A DNA stretch of 64,000 nucleotides, taken from contig JAGPNK010000019.1 of the NCBI GenBank assembly GCA_020746835.1, positions 62,001-126,000 on the forward strand, in the 5' to 3' direction. The notes beneath the pieces are model-generated. The model was not told the DNA's origin, searched no databases, and saw only the letters and a list, made by a program, of their open reading frames with translations. Position numbers and translations under genes: made by a program. Positions 35,025 to 45,073 of this stretch are shown here, piece after piece (position 1 is the stretch's first letter; each line of letters starts with the position of its first letter). The DNA is from Stachybotrys elegans (taxonomy: Eukaryota > Ascomycota > Sordariomycetes > Hypocreales > Stachybotryaceae).

Positions 35025-37088
35025 ATGCCGAGAAAAGGGGCCCCCAATGCCCCATTGGCGATACGTAAGCCTATGAGGAAGGGAACCCATAGCTGTCAAG
35101 AATGTAACCGCCTATAGTTTATCCGCAATCTAGCCCGATCCTAACTCTTGCCCAGGTCGTCGCCGCAAAGTCCGGTGTACTTTCGCTACCAATGCTTCGA
35201 TTTGTTCTCCCTGCATATTAGGTAAAAGACACTGTGTCTCTCAAGGGCTGCTTGCCGGAGAAAACGATGCAATCCCCTCCATCGTAAGCGCACGCGAGTT
35301 ACAGCAAGATATCGCCGACGCTCATGTAGAGGGGTCGCAACGAGAAAGCACTGCCTCCGAGCTTAGCCAGCCCCCTCAGGACATACAAAGGGACGGTCTG
35401 CGCCCTCCAATAATAAGCGCGATGTCTAGTAATGGGGTCGGTTATATACCAAGCCCTGAATTTGTATAGACTAACATAATGGTGAAGCACATAGAATCAT
35501 CCTCCGTCCCATTGCTTGAAACGCCGCCTGATTCCGACCCATGCACAGACAAGACAGGCGACAGCTCTGCCGAAGCCTGCCAATTACTTCGCTCCGCCAT
35601 GCCGTCTTATGACACAATGATGGATGTGTTGCGACGACAAGGAACCTGGTGGAACAGTTATCGACAGAAAGTTCAAGTGATATCTTCAACATCCCGCATT
35701 GAGCCGTTGTTGGATTTTGCAACCCGAGTCTACACTACCAATAACCCCTCAGAGCTGGCAACGCTTGCTGTCGCATACGCCCGCAGCATAGGCGGCGCTC
35801 ATGATATTTTAGAACGCGTTGAGAGCACGATAATATCCAAGACTGCTTATGTCGCTACCATCACTGGCCTGGAGTGCCTCATTATTCTGGGCAAGACCTA
35901 CACAGACTTTGGTCAGCCGCGACGCGCTTGGCTCGTCTGGAAGAGAGGGATGGCGATAGCCCAATTGATGGTGCGTTTTACACACGACCTTGTCAACCTC
36001 TCTCTAATCGCACGACATAGGGTCTACATCTGCACAACAGACAATTGCCACAGTCTCACCAGCAGATTTGGTGGTGCATCTACCATGGGGAGCGGTTTAT
36101 GAGTCTTTTGCTTGGACTGCCATCCGGTTTCAACGATAATCTTTACGAGCTCGAACTGGCGGCATCACTTCCCGGATTGGCCGCCAATGAAGGGTGGATG
36201 CATTACTTTGTGCTTGGATGCGCCATTGAAGCCGGAAGGATTGTCGAAAGAAATCTCCTTCCGCAGCATTATCATACCGACACCCGTGACAGTTATGAGC
36301 GCTTGGAGGCTTTGCAACACCTCCCGCCCGATGAATGGTGGAAAGTTCCAACAGCGTTGCCTCCTCGCGGGATGGAGCTCGATGGCCTGGTAAATCGAAT
36401 GCTCGTGCACCTCTTCTTCTTCCAAGTACAAATGTACTTCCACTTGCCTTCTATGGCGGATTCAGATGGCAATCAAGGTGGTTCCACGGCCACAAGCAAA
36501 CACACTTGCAAGTTGGCTGCACGAGAACTACTCACGCGATACCTCCTCCTGCGTAGACAGGTTGAGGGTGCATATGTATTCGACTGCAAGACCTCGGACT
36601 TTGTTGGTTTTACGGCTGTCGTAATACTGCTTCTGTCTCAGCATGGACATTCGATAAATCCGCCAAGCGATGACAAGCTGCTCATACAGAATGCTAAAGA
36701 CATATTTGATGAACTGGCCGTTAAAACAGGCTGCTCAATTGCAGCACAGTTCAACGGTGTCCTAGACCTACTTTGTGCTAGAGACAAATATGGTACGGGG
36801 AAAGACTCGCCGGCCAAGGTTGTTATTCCACTTTTCGGATCGATTTTGTGGAGGAGGCTCCCGAGTGTAGACATATCGGCATCCCCACGTTATCCGGACT
36901 CACAACCGCAACTATCAGACGAGGTAGCCATAGCTACGCCAGACTACTCATGTTTCTTTCAACAATCATCAACTCTACTGTCTCAGCCCGGTTCATGTAT
37001 TGATGAGTTTGCTGCATATGGCTCATTCTGGGGAGATGGAATAATGTGGGATTTGGATATGGAGTGGCACAATAACGACGCTATTTAA
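35025..37088 (+). CDS. Zn2Cys6 transcription factor
   Basis: Four exons, 35025-35103, 35156-35440, 35495-35970 and 36021-37088, give 635 residues. The zinc cluster has cysteines 24, 27, 34, 43, 46 and 53 in SCQECRRRKVRC...C..C...C, with intron 1 inside it. The fungal transcription factor middle homology region is visible (IWWCIYHGERFMSLLLGLP). Intron 2 is the least certain: GTTATA at 35441 to CATAG at 35494, with a good ACTAAC branch point, removes an in-frame TAG; a GTCGGT...AAG alternative also keeps the frame. A start at 35479 would lack the DNA-binding domain and is rejected. Confidence 0.82.
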
Positions 37089-37379
37089 CTAAATGAACAT
37101 ATGTCTACATTGCAAATCAAGTCATTAAACATTCCAAACATCCTCTCTTTGGTGCAGTGCGATTGATCTGTTCGATGATCAACAAGTCGTGCAGAATACA
37201 ATGACTACAGCGCCAAGTATTATTTGCAGCCAAACGTTCTTTCTCCAGTGAAACTTTTGGTAATTTCCTGTGCTCGTGTCTCTCGGCAGAAGCCCCATAG
37301 TGTAATCACGATGGGAGTGTGCTCTCTCTTGTTAGTTCATCTGTCATTGTCAAATCCGATAGCGAACTCCCCAGCTTTG

Positions 37380-37881
37380 CTATTGAGGCAATAGTTGGGA
37401 ATCATCCGATAGTTGCGAGAGCATCGCGGTCTCCATTCTAAGACACAAGTCATGCAGTTGGCCATACGGCTTCCGAAGTTGTGGTGACGTGAAAGAGTGA
37501 CTCATGGGAACGAGACGCTTGGCCATATTCAGTCTCACATACGTAAGCTTCTCCTTTGAGGATATCGCGAGACTTCGCTCGCCGGAAAGCTCCGAGAAGT
37601 TGGAAACGGACCTGATGATATCCCGACAAAGTGGTCTCACATCACCTGCCTGGCTTTAAATTGCAGCATTGGCGCGCTAGCCTCAACGATGCCAGCGCGC
37701 GATGTTCCGTGAGGGCTTTACTATCACGTTCGACAATGCTTTCCGACAAAGCCGGTGAACGCGTAGGAACACGTTCAAATAGGAGCAGATCGGCAGCCTT
37801 TAGTGGCTGCTCCGTGCCTTGGTCTTGGCGGTGGAAGTTTCGCGGCATTAACCGTGAGTGCCTCGTAAGCTCTGCAGCCAT
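37380..37881 (-). CDS. Small hypothetical protein, reading frame interrupted
   Basis: Two open segments look like one helical protein. The first starts MAAELTRHSR at 37881 and runs to about 37646; the second runs 37611-37380 and ends SQLLPQ. They can be joined in phase by a 34-nt GT-AG intron (37612-37645), giving 155 residues, but 34 nt is very short for a fungal intron. A frameshift near 37640 would instead keep an extra segment (DVRPLCRDIIRS), which reads naturally as a continued helix. So this is either an intact gene with a tiny intron or a frameshifted gene. No family recognised; no signal peptide or membrane segment. Confidence 0.45.
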
Positions 37882-38509
37882 GAAGCAGGCTCAGATCATA
37901 CATAAACAAAGAAAACACCCGGTTCAGGCATGCTGGAAAATGCCATCATGTTGAATCAAACTTCAATATGTAAGTTGCTCTGCGAACCCACCCCGAAGAA
38001 TATTATGCTGGGCATCAAGTTTCCCCTGGCGCACGCCCAGAGGATCCTTTCCGTTGGGTCCGACTGATGAGCGCTGGACGGAGCTTCCCGCGCCACTATC
38101 CCTACTTGCGCTAGGAGGGAAATGACAAGGAGCTACATACGAAGTAATGACGGAGGTTCGCGGCCGCCCAAAGATCAGCTGTCTGACACCGATTTTGATC
38201 TGGCTTTTTTCACCCCCCTCGAGACCCCGTAAGGAGAAAAAAAATTAGTCTTGCAGGGGGAATTAGTGCCATTGAATATTAAAGATTCTGGGGTAGTCCC
38301 CTGAGAGCTGATGCAGCATTGAGGGTCCCCTAATCCGGAGGGCCGGCAGTTGGCTGTTGTCTTGGTCTTCGCCAACATAAAAAGCCACTCTGCGCCCGTC
38401 TTGGTCCTACTCGGCTTCGTGTCAAGGATATTTCACCTTCATACTCGTGCTTGTCCTAACTACTCAGTCGCTCTTTAATTCTAATCAACAACTTTTCTCG
38501 CAGCCCTCG
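37882..38509. other. Divergent intergenic region
   Basis: Promoter of the chitinase, with a CATAAAAAG TATA-like motif at about 38374-38382, 130 nt before the ATG. Confidence 0.5.
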
Positions 38510-40043
38510 ATGCGTTTTCTAGCTCTCCTTGGCCTTGCGGTCACCGCTACCGCTGCCCCTTGTGGTAACAGCACCAGTGGCCCGCAGCGATACGTTCTTT
38601 ACTACGACCAGTGAGTAATTTTGACCCGAACTTTGCGAGTTGAATCCTCAAATGACCTCACAGGTGGCGCCCTATCACCGCCGCCGACAACGCTCCCACG
38701 GCTGGTATCACTCATGTTATCATGTCCTTCGCAAGCTCGTCTCTCTTTGCGTCGCAACCCGCCGGCGAATACGAGCCATTCCAGCCGCTGGACGAAGTCC
38801 GCGCTCTCTTCGACAATGGAACTAAGATCTGTCTCGCCTTGGGCGGATGGGCTGACACCGCCGGATTCAGCGAGGGCGCACAAACTGCCGAGTCGCGAGT
38901 CAGGTTTGCAGAGAACATTGCGACTACCCTTGACCAGCTTGGATACGACTGCATCGGTATGTAACGCCAACTCGGACTTGACGAGCCGTGATTTTAACAG
39001 TGTCTAGACATTGACTGGGAGTACCCTGGTGGCAATGGAGAGGATTACAAACGTATTCCCAACTCTGATAAGGTCTCAGAAATCGAGACCTACCCTCTCC
39101 TCCTTGCCGAGATCAAGAAAGCTGTCGGGACAAAGGAGCTCTCGATAGCTGTTCCTGCTCTGGAACGCGATATGATCGCTTACACTGCCACGCAAGTGCC
39201 CAGTATTGCCAAAGCCGTCGATTTCGTCAACGTAAGTGCTAAGATCCCAGATGATGGTATACGTGCTGATGTAGGACGAACATGTAGATCATGACCTATG
39301 ATCTCATGACCCGCCGCGACAATTACACCACCCATCACACCTCCGTTGCTGGCACTCTCCGCGCCGTTGACAAGTACATGGAACTTGGAGTTCCTGCCGA
39401 TAAGATTGTGTTTGGAATCCCCTTCTACGCCAAGTGGTACACCACCCAGGAGGGGTATACTTGCGAGCACCCGGTCGGCTGCCCCGTAGAGCTGTTAGAG
39501 AACCCCGTTGATGGCACTGATACGGGCAAATCGGGATCCATGACCTTCGAGAAGGCTAACTTTGAGGCCCCCCCCGCAAACCTAACGATTTCTCCCGATG
39601 CTGCCTGCGGCGCTGGAACCCTTTTCAAGTGTGGTAATGGTAACTGCTGCTCTACCTCTGGCTTCTGGTGAGTAGCTATCTTGCATTCATTTCCGCAGCT
39701 CTAGGCAGCTAACATCAATGACAGTGGTGACACCGAGGCTCACTGCGGTACTGGTTGCCAGAGTGCCTATGGTCGATGTGAGGGTACCGACATTTCAGGC
39801 TCTTTCCTCACAGCTATTGCTCAAGGCCGTACCGATGAAGTCCTGGGTGCGCAGTGGTACTGGGACGCTGCCACCCGGCTGTTCTGGTCTTGGGATACTC
39901 CTGAGCTTATTACCAAGAAGATAGATATACTGGCGGCTCGCGGCGTCCGCAGCCTGATGGCGTGGAGCATTGGAGCTGACAGCAACGACTGGAGCCATTT
40001 GAGGGCAATGCAGGCCGGTTTTCAGAACGCCAGGCACCACTAA
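38510..40043 (+). CDS. Secreted GH18 chitinase with internal chitin-binding module
   Basis: Five exons, 38510-38610, 38664-38956, 39008-39231, 39288-39667 and 39725-40043, give 438 residues. A signal peptide (1-15) is followed by a GH18 barrel: YVLYYDQW, THVIMSFASS, KICLALGGW, the active-site block DCIDIDWEYPGG with catalytic Glu near 136, and IMTYDLM. A cysteine-rich segment at about 318-350 (CGNGNCCSTSGFCGDTEAHCGTGCQ) is a CBM18/hevein-like chitin-binding module. It interrupts the barrel: after it come WYWDAATRLFWSWD and GVRSLMAWSIGADS, the last GH18 strands. The enzyme should hydrolyse chitin outside the cell or in the wall. Intron 4 falls inside the binding module. Confidence 0.88.
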
Positions 40044-40759
40044 GCAAACAACATCAGATCAGATACGGAATAGGATGGTGGACACGTTGGACAAGGGTTG
40101 GCTTGTGTAGTGTAAGCTAATGTAATAATAACATGAGCAATACAGCCTGTGAATCTTGACAGAATTAGGGATATGTATTTGCAGGGTTTGGCCTAGGTGT
40201 CTACGACCCCGCGGTCCATAGCCATCGAAACCTGACTTTCAGAGTAAGGAAGAGTATTTAGATGACACAGTTTGCGTGCTGATCAAAGCAGACCTTGATA
40301 TGGTCCAACCCAGCAGCTCCGGACCTTATGGATGATGTCAGATGTCTTGTGACTATCCCAACTGGGAAGTCAGCGGACCGACCCCGAGTTACCGAAAGCC
40401 GGGTGCTTCTGATGAAGAGCCATATTGGTGTCCCAGAGGCTGGGAACCATTCCAATTCATTTGCTACGTATCACTCATCGTCTATGGAATCAGCAGTCAT
40501 GCTAAGAACACGAATGATTTTGGAACCACATGCCACGTTTACTCGCCCACAGTGTCATAAACTAAGCGGTCAGAGGGCTATTTGGGCCTCTCGGCCCCTT
40601 CGGCGAAAGGCGGATAAAGAACATCCGTCAGCACTAGCCAATTAAATAACAGGGGAAGGGACGAGGTTTCTTGATTGTGAGCCATAAATCGCGCCTCTCA
40701 GCCCAATACTGAACAAGTGATTGCTGTTCCTCCCACCCGTTATAGGTCCCGCCTATTCG
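40044..40759. other. Intergenic
   Basis: A 72-codon frame at 40342-40560 (+) has no domain or signal and is not called. Promoter of the FAD oxidase. Confidence 0.5.
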
Positions 40760-42315
40760 ATGGCCAGAAAACTGCTCTCCCTTGTCGCATTTCTGCGAAT
40801 CTTGCGTCTGGCTGCATGCCAGGGAGCCGGTGCAGTACGTATTCCACCCGAATCATAAAAGGCCAATTCTGACGTTAGCGACAGTGCGAAACCCTCGAAC
40901 TTGCTTTGCCAGGCAAGGTTGTTTACCGTGGTACTGAAGCATATGACGCCTCAAATGTATTTTGGTCAGCCAGACAGTCAAACCTCAAGCCCGCCTGTTT
41001 TGCATTACCAGAGTCTGCAGATGATGTCTCAGTCATCATTGCACAATTGACAGCGACCAACAGCACCTTCACAGTTAAGGCAGGCGGCCACACAGCCTTT
41101 CCAGGCTCCAACATACAGGATGGCGTTACGATTGATCTTGGGCTTATGAACACAATCTCACTTTCAGAAGACAGTCAAAGTGCATCTCTTGGACCAGGTG
41201 CACGGTGGGAAGATGTAGCGAGATTCCTAGACCCCCTGGGGCTTGCAGTGGTTGGCGGTCGCAGTCCCACTGTCGGCGTCGCGGGTCTAATCCTTGGGGG
41301 TGGCATCTCGTTCTTGTCCGGGCGAAGGGGGTGGGCCTGTGATAATGTCCTCAACTTCGAAGTGGTCCTCGGTTCCGGAGAGGTCGTTAATGCGAACCCG
41401 CAGCAGAACCGAGACCTTTACTGGGCTCTGCGAGGAGGTGGCGGTGCCAATTTCGGAATCGTGACCAGGTTTGACGTCAACGCCTACCCTCAAGGTGACC
41501 TCTGGAGTCGCATAACTACATGGCCTTACACACAGAGACTCCCTGTTCTCTTAACATTTGCTAATATCTCGAGGGATATTCTGCATGTTGACAAGGATGC
41601 TCATATCTTCTATCACCTCGCCCATGTCGATGGTGTGGATGACCCTTTTGTTGTGACATTCGCATTTCATTCAGACTTGGAGACTCCTCCCATCGAAACT
41701 CCTAGCACCTTTGAAGCTCTGGCCAGCCTCCCGGATCAGCTATCAAACAGCACTGTCATTACAACCTTGGGGGGTCAGCTCGAGTTACTTCGAGATACAA
41801 ATGGTGGAAGAAGAACCTTCTTGGTAACAAGCATTTCGGACGGTCCTGGGGGTGATCAGTTGCTTGAGGATATCACAACTCAGTGGAGACGATCTTCGGA
41901 TACCATTCGAGACATCGCCCACCAGCGAAATAAAACAGTGAGCTCAAGCCTCACTGTGCAGCCCATCACGCACCCGACCCTTCAGATAATGCAGAGGAAT
42001 GGTGGGAACCCTTTGGGATTGGAGTCTAACCATGAATCTCTCGTCTTCATTGTTCATGTCCTCATTGCGTGGGAGGATAGCTCGCTTGACCGCGCGATCG
42101 AATCAGAGTGGGAAGCCTTCTTCAAAACTGTGGATGAAATGGCCGATGCTGCTGGTCTAGCCAATGGATACAAGTACATGAACTATGGTGGACAGTCACA
42201 GGATGTATACGGAAGCTACGGTGCAGAAAACTTGGAAAGGCTACGGAACGTCGCAAGGGTATATGATCCAGACGGGGCCCTTGCAAAGCTGTGGCAGGGT
42301 TACTTCAAGCTGTAA
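40760..42315 (+). CDS. Secreted FAD-linked oxidase (BBE-like)
   Basis: Two exons, 40760-40834 and 40885-42315, give 501 residues. Signal peptide at 1-24. The FAD-binding PCMH region has TVKAGGHTAFPGSNIQDGV, where the His is the usual 8-alpha-histidyl attachment site, then GGRSPTVGVAGLILGGGISFLSG and the FGIVTRFDV block. The C-terminus is BBE-like (MNYGGQSQDVYGSYG...YDPDGAL). The second covalent-Cys motif of bicovalent members appears to be absent (VGVAG instead of GLCxGG). Family members oxidise sugars, alkaloids or secondary-metabolite intermediates and release H2O2; substrate unknown. The short intron joins GAGA to CETLELAL. Confidence 0.87.
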
Positions 42316-43352
42316 AAGAGCTTGGCTCCAACGCAGATTAGGCAGATACAGAATGCAATTCTTTTACGGACGGCTGTCATTTTTGATGTATCCATTTGAC
42401 AAACTCCACCGTTAACTGCCCGTGAGTCCCGAATAAGTTATACGGGGGCCTAAGGAACAGTTGACTTACTACTTGGTGATGACATTCCGATTTCTCTTTG
42501 CGTCGCCGTGTGAATCTACGAAACCCTAGACTTTGACAGCTATTGCGAATTCGGATCCCGCTTACTACATAGAGATGTTAAAGAGAATAAGGGGACGCAG
42601 AGATCACCTTGTTGGAGAATGGATGTGTGGGAAGACTTGAAGCTCACAGCGAATGGTGAGATGAGCGTGGGATCTCATGTTCGTGTGCCCCAATGGGATA
42701 CAGACCAGCGGCTTCCAGGGGGGCCCCCTCTGAAGATAAAGACGATATCAAGTGAATAGATGACAATTGGTAAGTGTGATGATGAGATGAGTCGTGAATA
42801 TCATGGTGCTATCTTGCCCGTCACTAGCAAAGCTAGCTCCTCTTGGAAATCTTGTAAGCTGACTAGATAATGAGGGGTCTAAGCAGCTGAGAGTTAGTTA
42901 GAGTGTACACAACCTTATCACTTAACCTTATTTGTGGTCGGTGTGGAAATTGAGTTATCAGCCGCAGTTCTAGATCCATCTACGTGGCATAGAATCTACG
43001 TAGTGGCGTCTTATTAGCTCGCTGGAGCAAGACTAAGAGCGCGGTGCTTTCAGCTCATTGACGCCTATATACCCCTCTTTGATGAAATAAGAAAACAATT
43101 CTTAGCTTCCTCAGATTTTGTCAATATCTGTAACCCACCGAGGAATGTGATAAGCTTGTCAATATTGTAGACGACTTGGTTTGTTACTCTTCCATCCCTT
43201 ATAAAGTCCTTCGCGGAACGTGTGGTAAGAAATAAGCAATCAAGGGCCTAAATAAGATTCAGCAATATTTCTGACGGTGGCGCTTGAGTCTGCTCTGCAT
43301 AAATGAGATAGTATGAAAGAAAGTTTATATATGGGTTCCGTTCCAGCTGCTG
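42316..43352. other. Intergenic, 1 kb
   Basis: Contains repeat copy C. A TATATAT motif at 43325-43331 precedes the next gene. Confidence 0.5.
42632..42771 (+). repeat. Degenerate repeat family, copy C
   Basis: Shares TGTTCGTGTGCCCCAATGGG, ATACAGACC and GATAAAGAC.ATATCAA blocks with copies A2 and B. Flanking sequence also aligns with B for about 40 nt upstream. The coding frame seen in B is shifted and stopped here. Confidence 0.65.
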
Positions 43353-44666
43353 ATGGATTGGATGCTTTCATCGCCCCGAAACTTCCTTCACTCTCCCACT
43401 TACTCCTATTACTATACCCAGACAGAAATCTCTTGCAAAAACTGCCACAAGATGTTTGACTTTGCCACGATTGTGACCAACGCAGCGATAGGCGCTTTCA
43501 CCGCTGGCAACAGCGTTGTACTGGGCACGGCTTTCGAGGCGATCCGTCGCTCCCTCGATGCTATGTCGAAGACCTTTGGCGGCGTTGTGCTGGTATGGAA
43601 CGGCATCTTTACGAACGGTGTGAACCAAGATACTCTACAGTATATTTTGAATACCCAGAAGGACCTTCTCGACTTCGTATACGATCTTGTGAACCCGGCA
43701 ACCGTTAACCACGATGGCTTAACTGGCGAAGACAACTTGTATAACGAACTGGACCTTCGACAGAGAGAGAATCAAGTCGCCGTTATGAACCAACTGCAAC
43801 GGGTTAAATTGACGATCATCGCAATACAAGCTGCCAATGACAGATCACCGTCAAACGAATTGGAAAGCCTGATTGTCGATGCTAAACTGGCTGCCGACGG
43901 AAGCCCTCCGCTGACGACATATACGTCCCGGCTTCGGAGCGGAGTAGAACCCGCATCTCCAAATGAAAAGTGGCTTTTTATTAACGGCATTGCGAATGAA
44001 TTCGTATGGTTTCAACGCTCCTGCGACAAGATTCGCGATACTTTCGGCCGAGAAGTCAAAGGCATATATAACAGAACCGATGGCATACTGTGGGACCTCA
44101 TTGAGTGCGCGGGGGAGCGCCAAGCTGTTGCGCCCGATCCTCGCAATCCTCTCATACAGCGCACTTCTAGTAGTAAAGAGGCGCAGGAGTCACTTCTGGA
44201 AGAGCTCAAGAGTGCTATATGGCCCGGGGCTGGCCCTGCACCAAGGCGGGTGATGATGATTGCACATTCCCAGGGGTGTCTAGTGTTGAGGCTTGCGCTA
44301 CAGGCACTCATCACAGCGAACCATCAGGGCGACAAGGAAAGTGACCTAAAGAAGCTCGGCATCTTCACATTTGGGAATCCAAGTGTTGATTGGAAGGTTG
44401 TGATAAATGGGAAGGAGCAGCCTCTGAGCAAGTATGTGGGTGTCACCGAGCACTTTGCACTTGAACACGACTATGTGGCGAAATTGGGAGTTATACGAGA
44501 TGGGAGCTCCCCAAACCCGGGATATGGAACGGATCTCGTTTTCAAAATGAATGGTGGAAGGGGTCATTTACTCGGAGCACATTATTCTTTCGACTCCAAT
44601 GCCTATGTTCAAGGGAGCCAATCGCAGCTCTTGAGGGCAGCACAAAGGCCCAGGGCGCGACTCTAA
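43353..44666 (+). CDS. Alpha/beta-hydrolase (lipase-like) protein
   Basis: Single exon of 437 residues. The fold region has WLFINGIANE, a nucleophile elbow MMIAHSQGCLVLR (AHSQG in place of GxSxG), FTFGNPSVDW and a late EHDYVAKLG and GHLLGAHYSF that could supply Asp and His. This is the layout of DUF676/lipase-class-3-like hydrolases. The N-terminal 150 residues have no recognised domain but include a hydrophobic VTNAAIGAFTAGN segment. The TATATAT motif lies only 28 nt before the first ATG, so an in-frame ATG at 43452 (MFDFATIV) may be the true start. Substrate unknown. Confidence 0.7.
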   Translation: MDWMLSSPRNFLHSPTYSYYYTQTEISCKNCHKMFDFATIVTNAAIGAFTAGNSVVLGTAFEAIRRSLDAMSKTFGGVVLVWNGIFTNGVNQDTLQYILNTQKDLLDFVYDLVNPATVNHDGLTGEDNLYNELDLRQRENQVAVMNQLQRVKLTIIAIQAANDRSPSNELESLIVDAKLAADGSPPLTTYTSRLRSGVEPASPNEKWLFINGIANEFVWFQRSCDKIRDTFGREVKGIYNRTDGILWDLIECAGERQAVAPDPRNPLIQRTSSSKEAQESLLEELKSAIWPGAGPAPRRVMMIAHSQGCLVLRLALQALITANHQGDKESDLKKLGIFTFGNPSVDWKVVINGKEQPLSKYVGVTEHFALEHDYVAKLGVIRDGSSPNPGYGTDLVFKMNGGRGHLLGAHYSFDSNAYVQGSQSQLLRAAQRPRARL

Positions 44667-45073
44667 GTGTATTCCAGTCAAATTCTGTCTTAACAAAGTT
44701 GGATTTCGAGTTAGTGACAAGTTGGCTGCCAGAGCTACGATCCTAGATCGTAAGCCTGGTATAACATTTGTCTCTCATTCTTGCCTGGCTCCGGCCAACA
44801 GGTAATGTCAGTTATTCTAATAATTCCTTCATTGTCTAAGGCGATTCTTTGGTCTGAAGGCAGCAAGGCAACTATCATTGTTTACATGCACTATTATTAT
44901 TTTTTCCTATGCACCTGCTCTATCTCAACATTTATCATGTATGTCATGTCGGGGCCTTTTATGGATGCAAGGAGCGGAACAAACTCAGCACAACAAGTCG
45001 AATAACCACAACGTAGTAAAGGGACGGCGAGATTATGGGTATTACAATTGAGCAATTACTTGATATGTCTGAT
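44667..45073. other. Intergenic, convergent 3' ends
   Basis: No supported feature. Confidence 0.5.

Noticed and set aside
40342..40560. 72-codon frame with several Cys and Trp residues
   Set aside because: No signal peptide, no repeat of a known module and no promoter evidence; not separable from chance.
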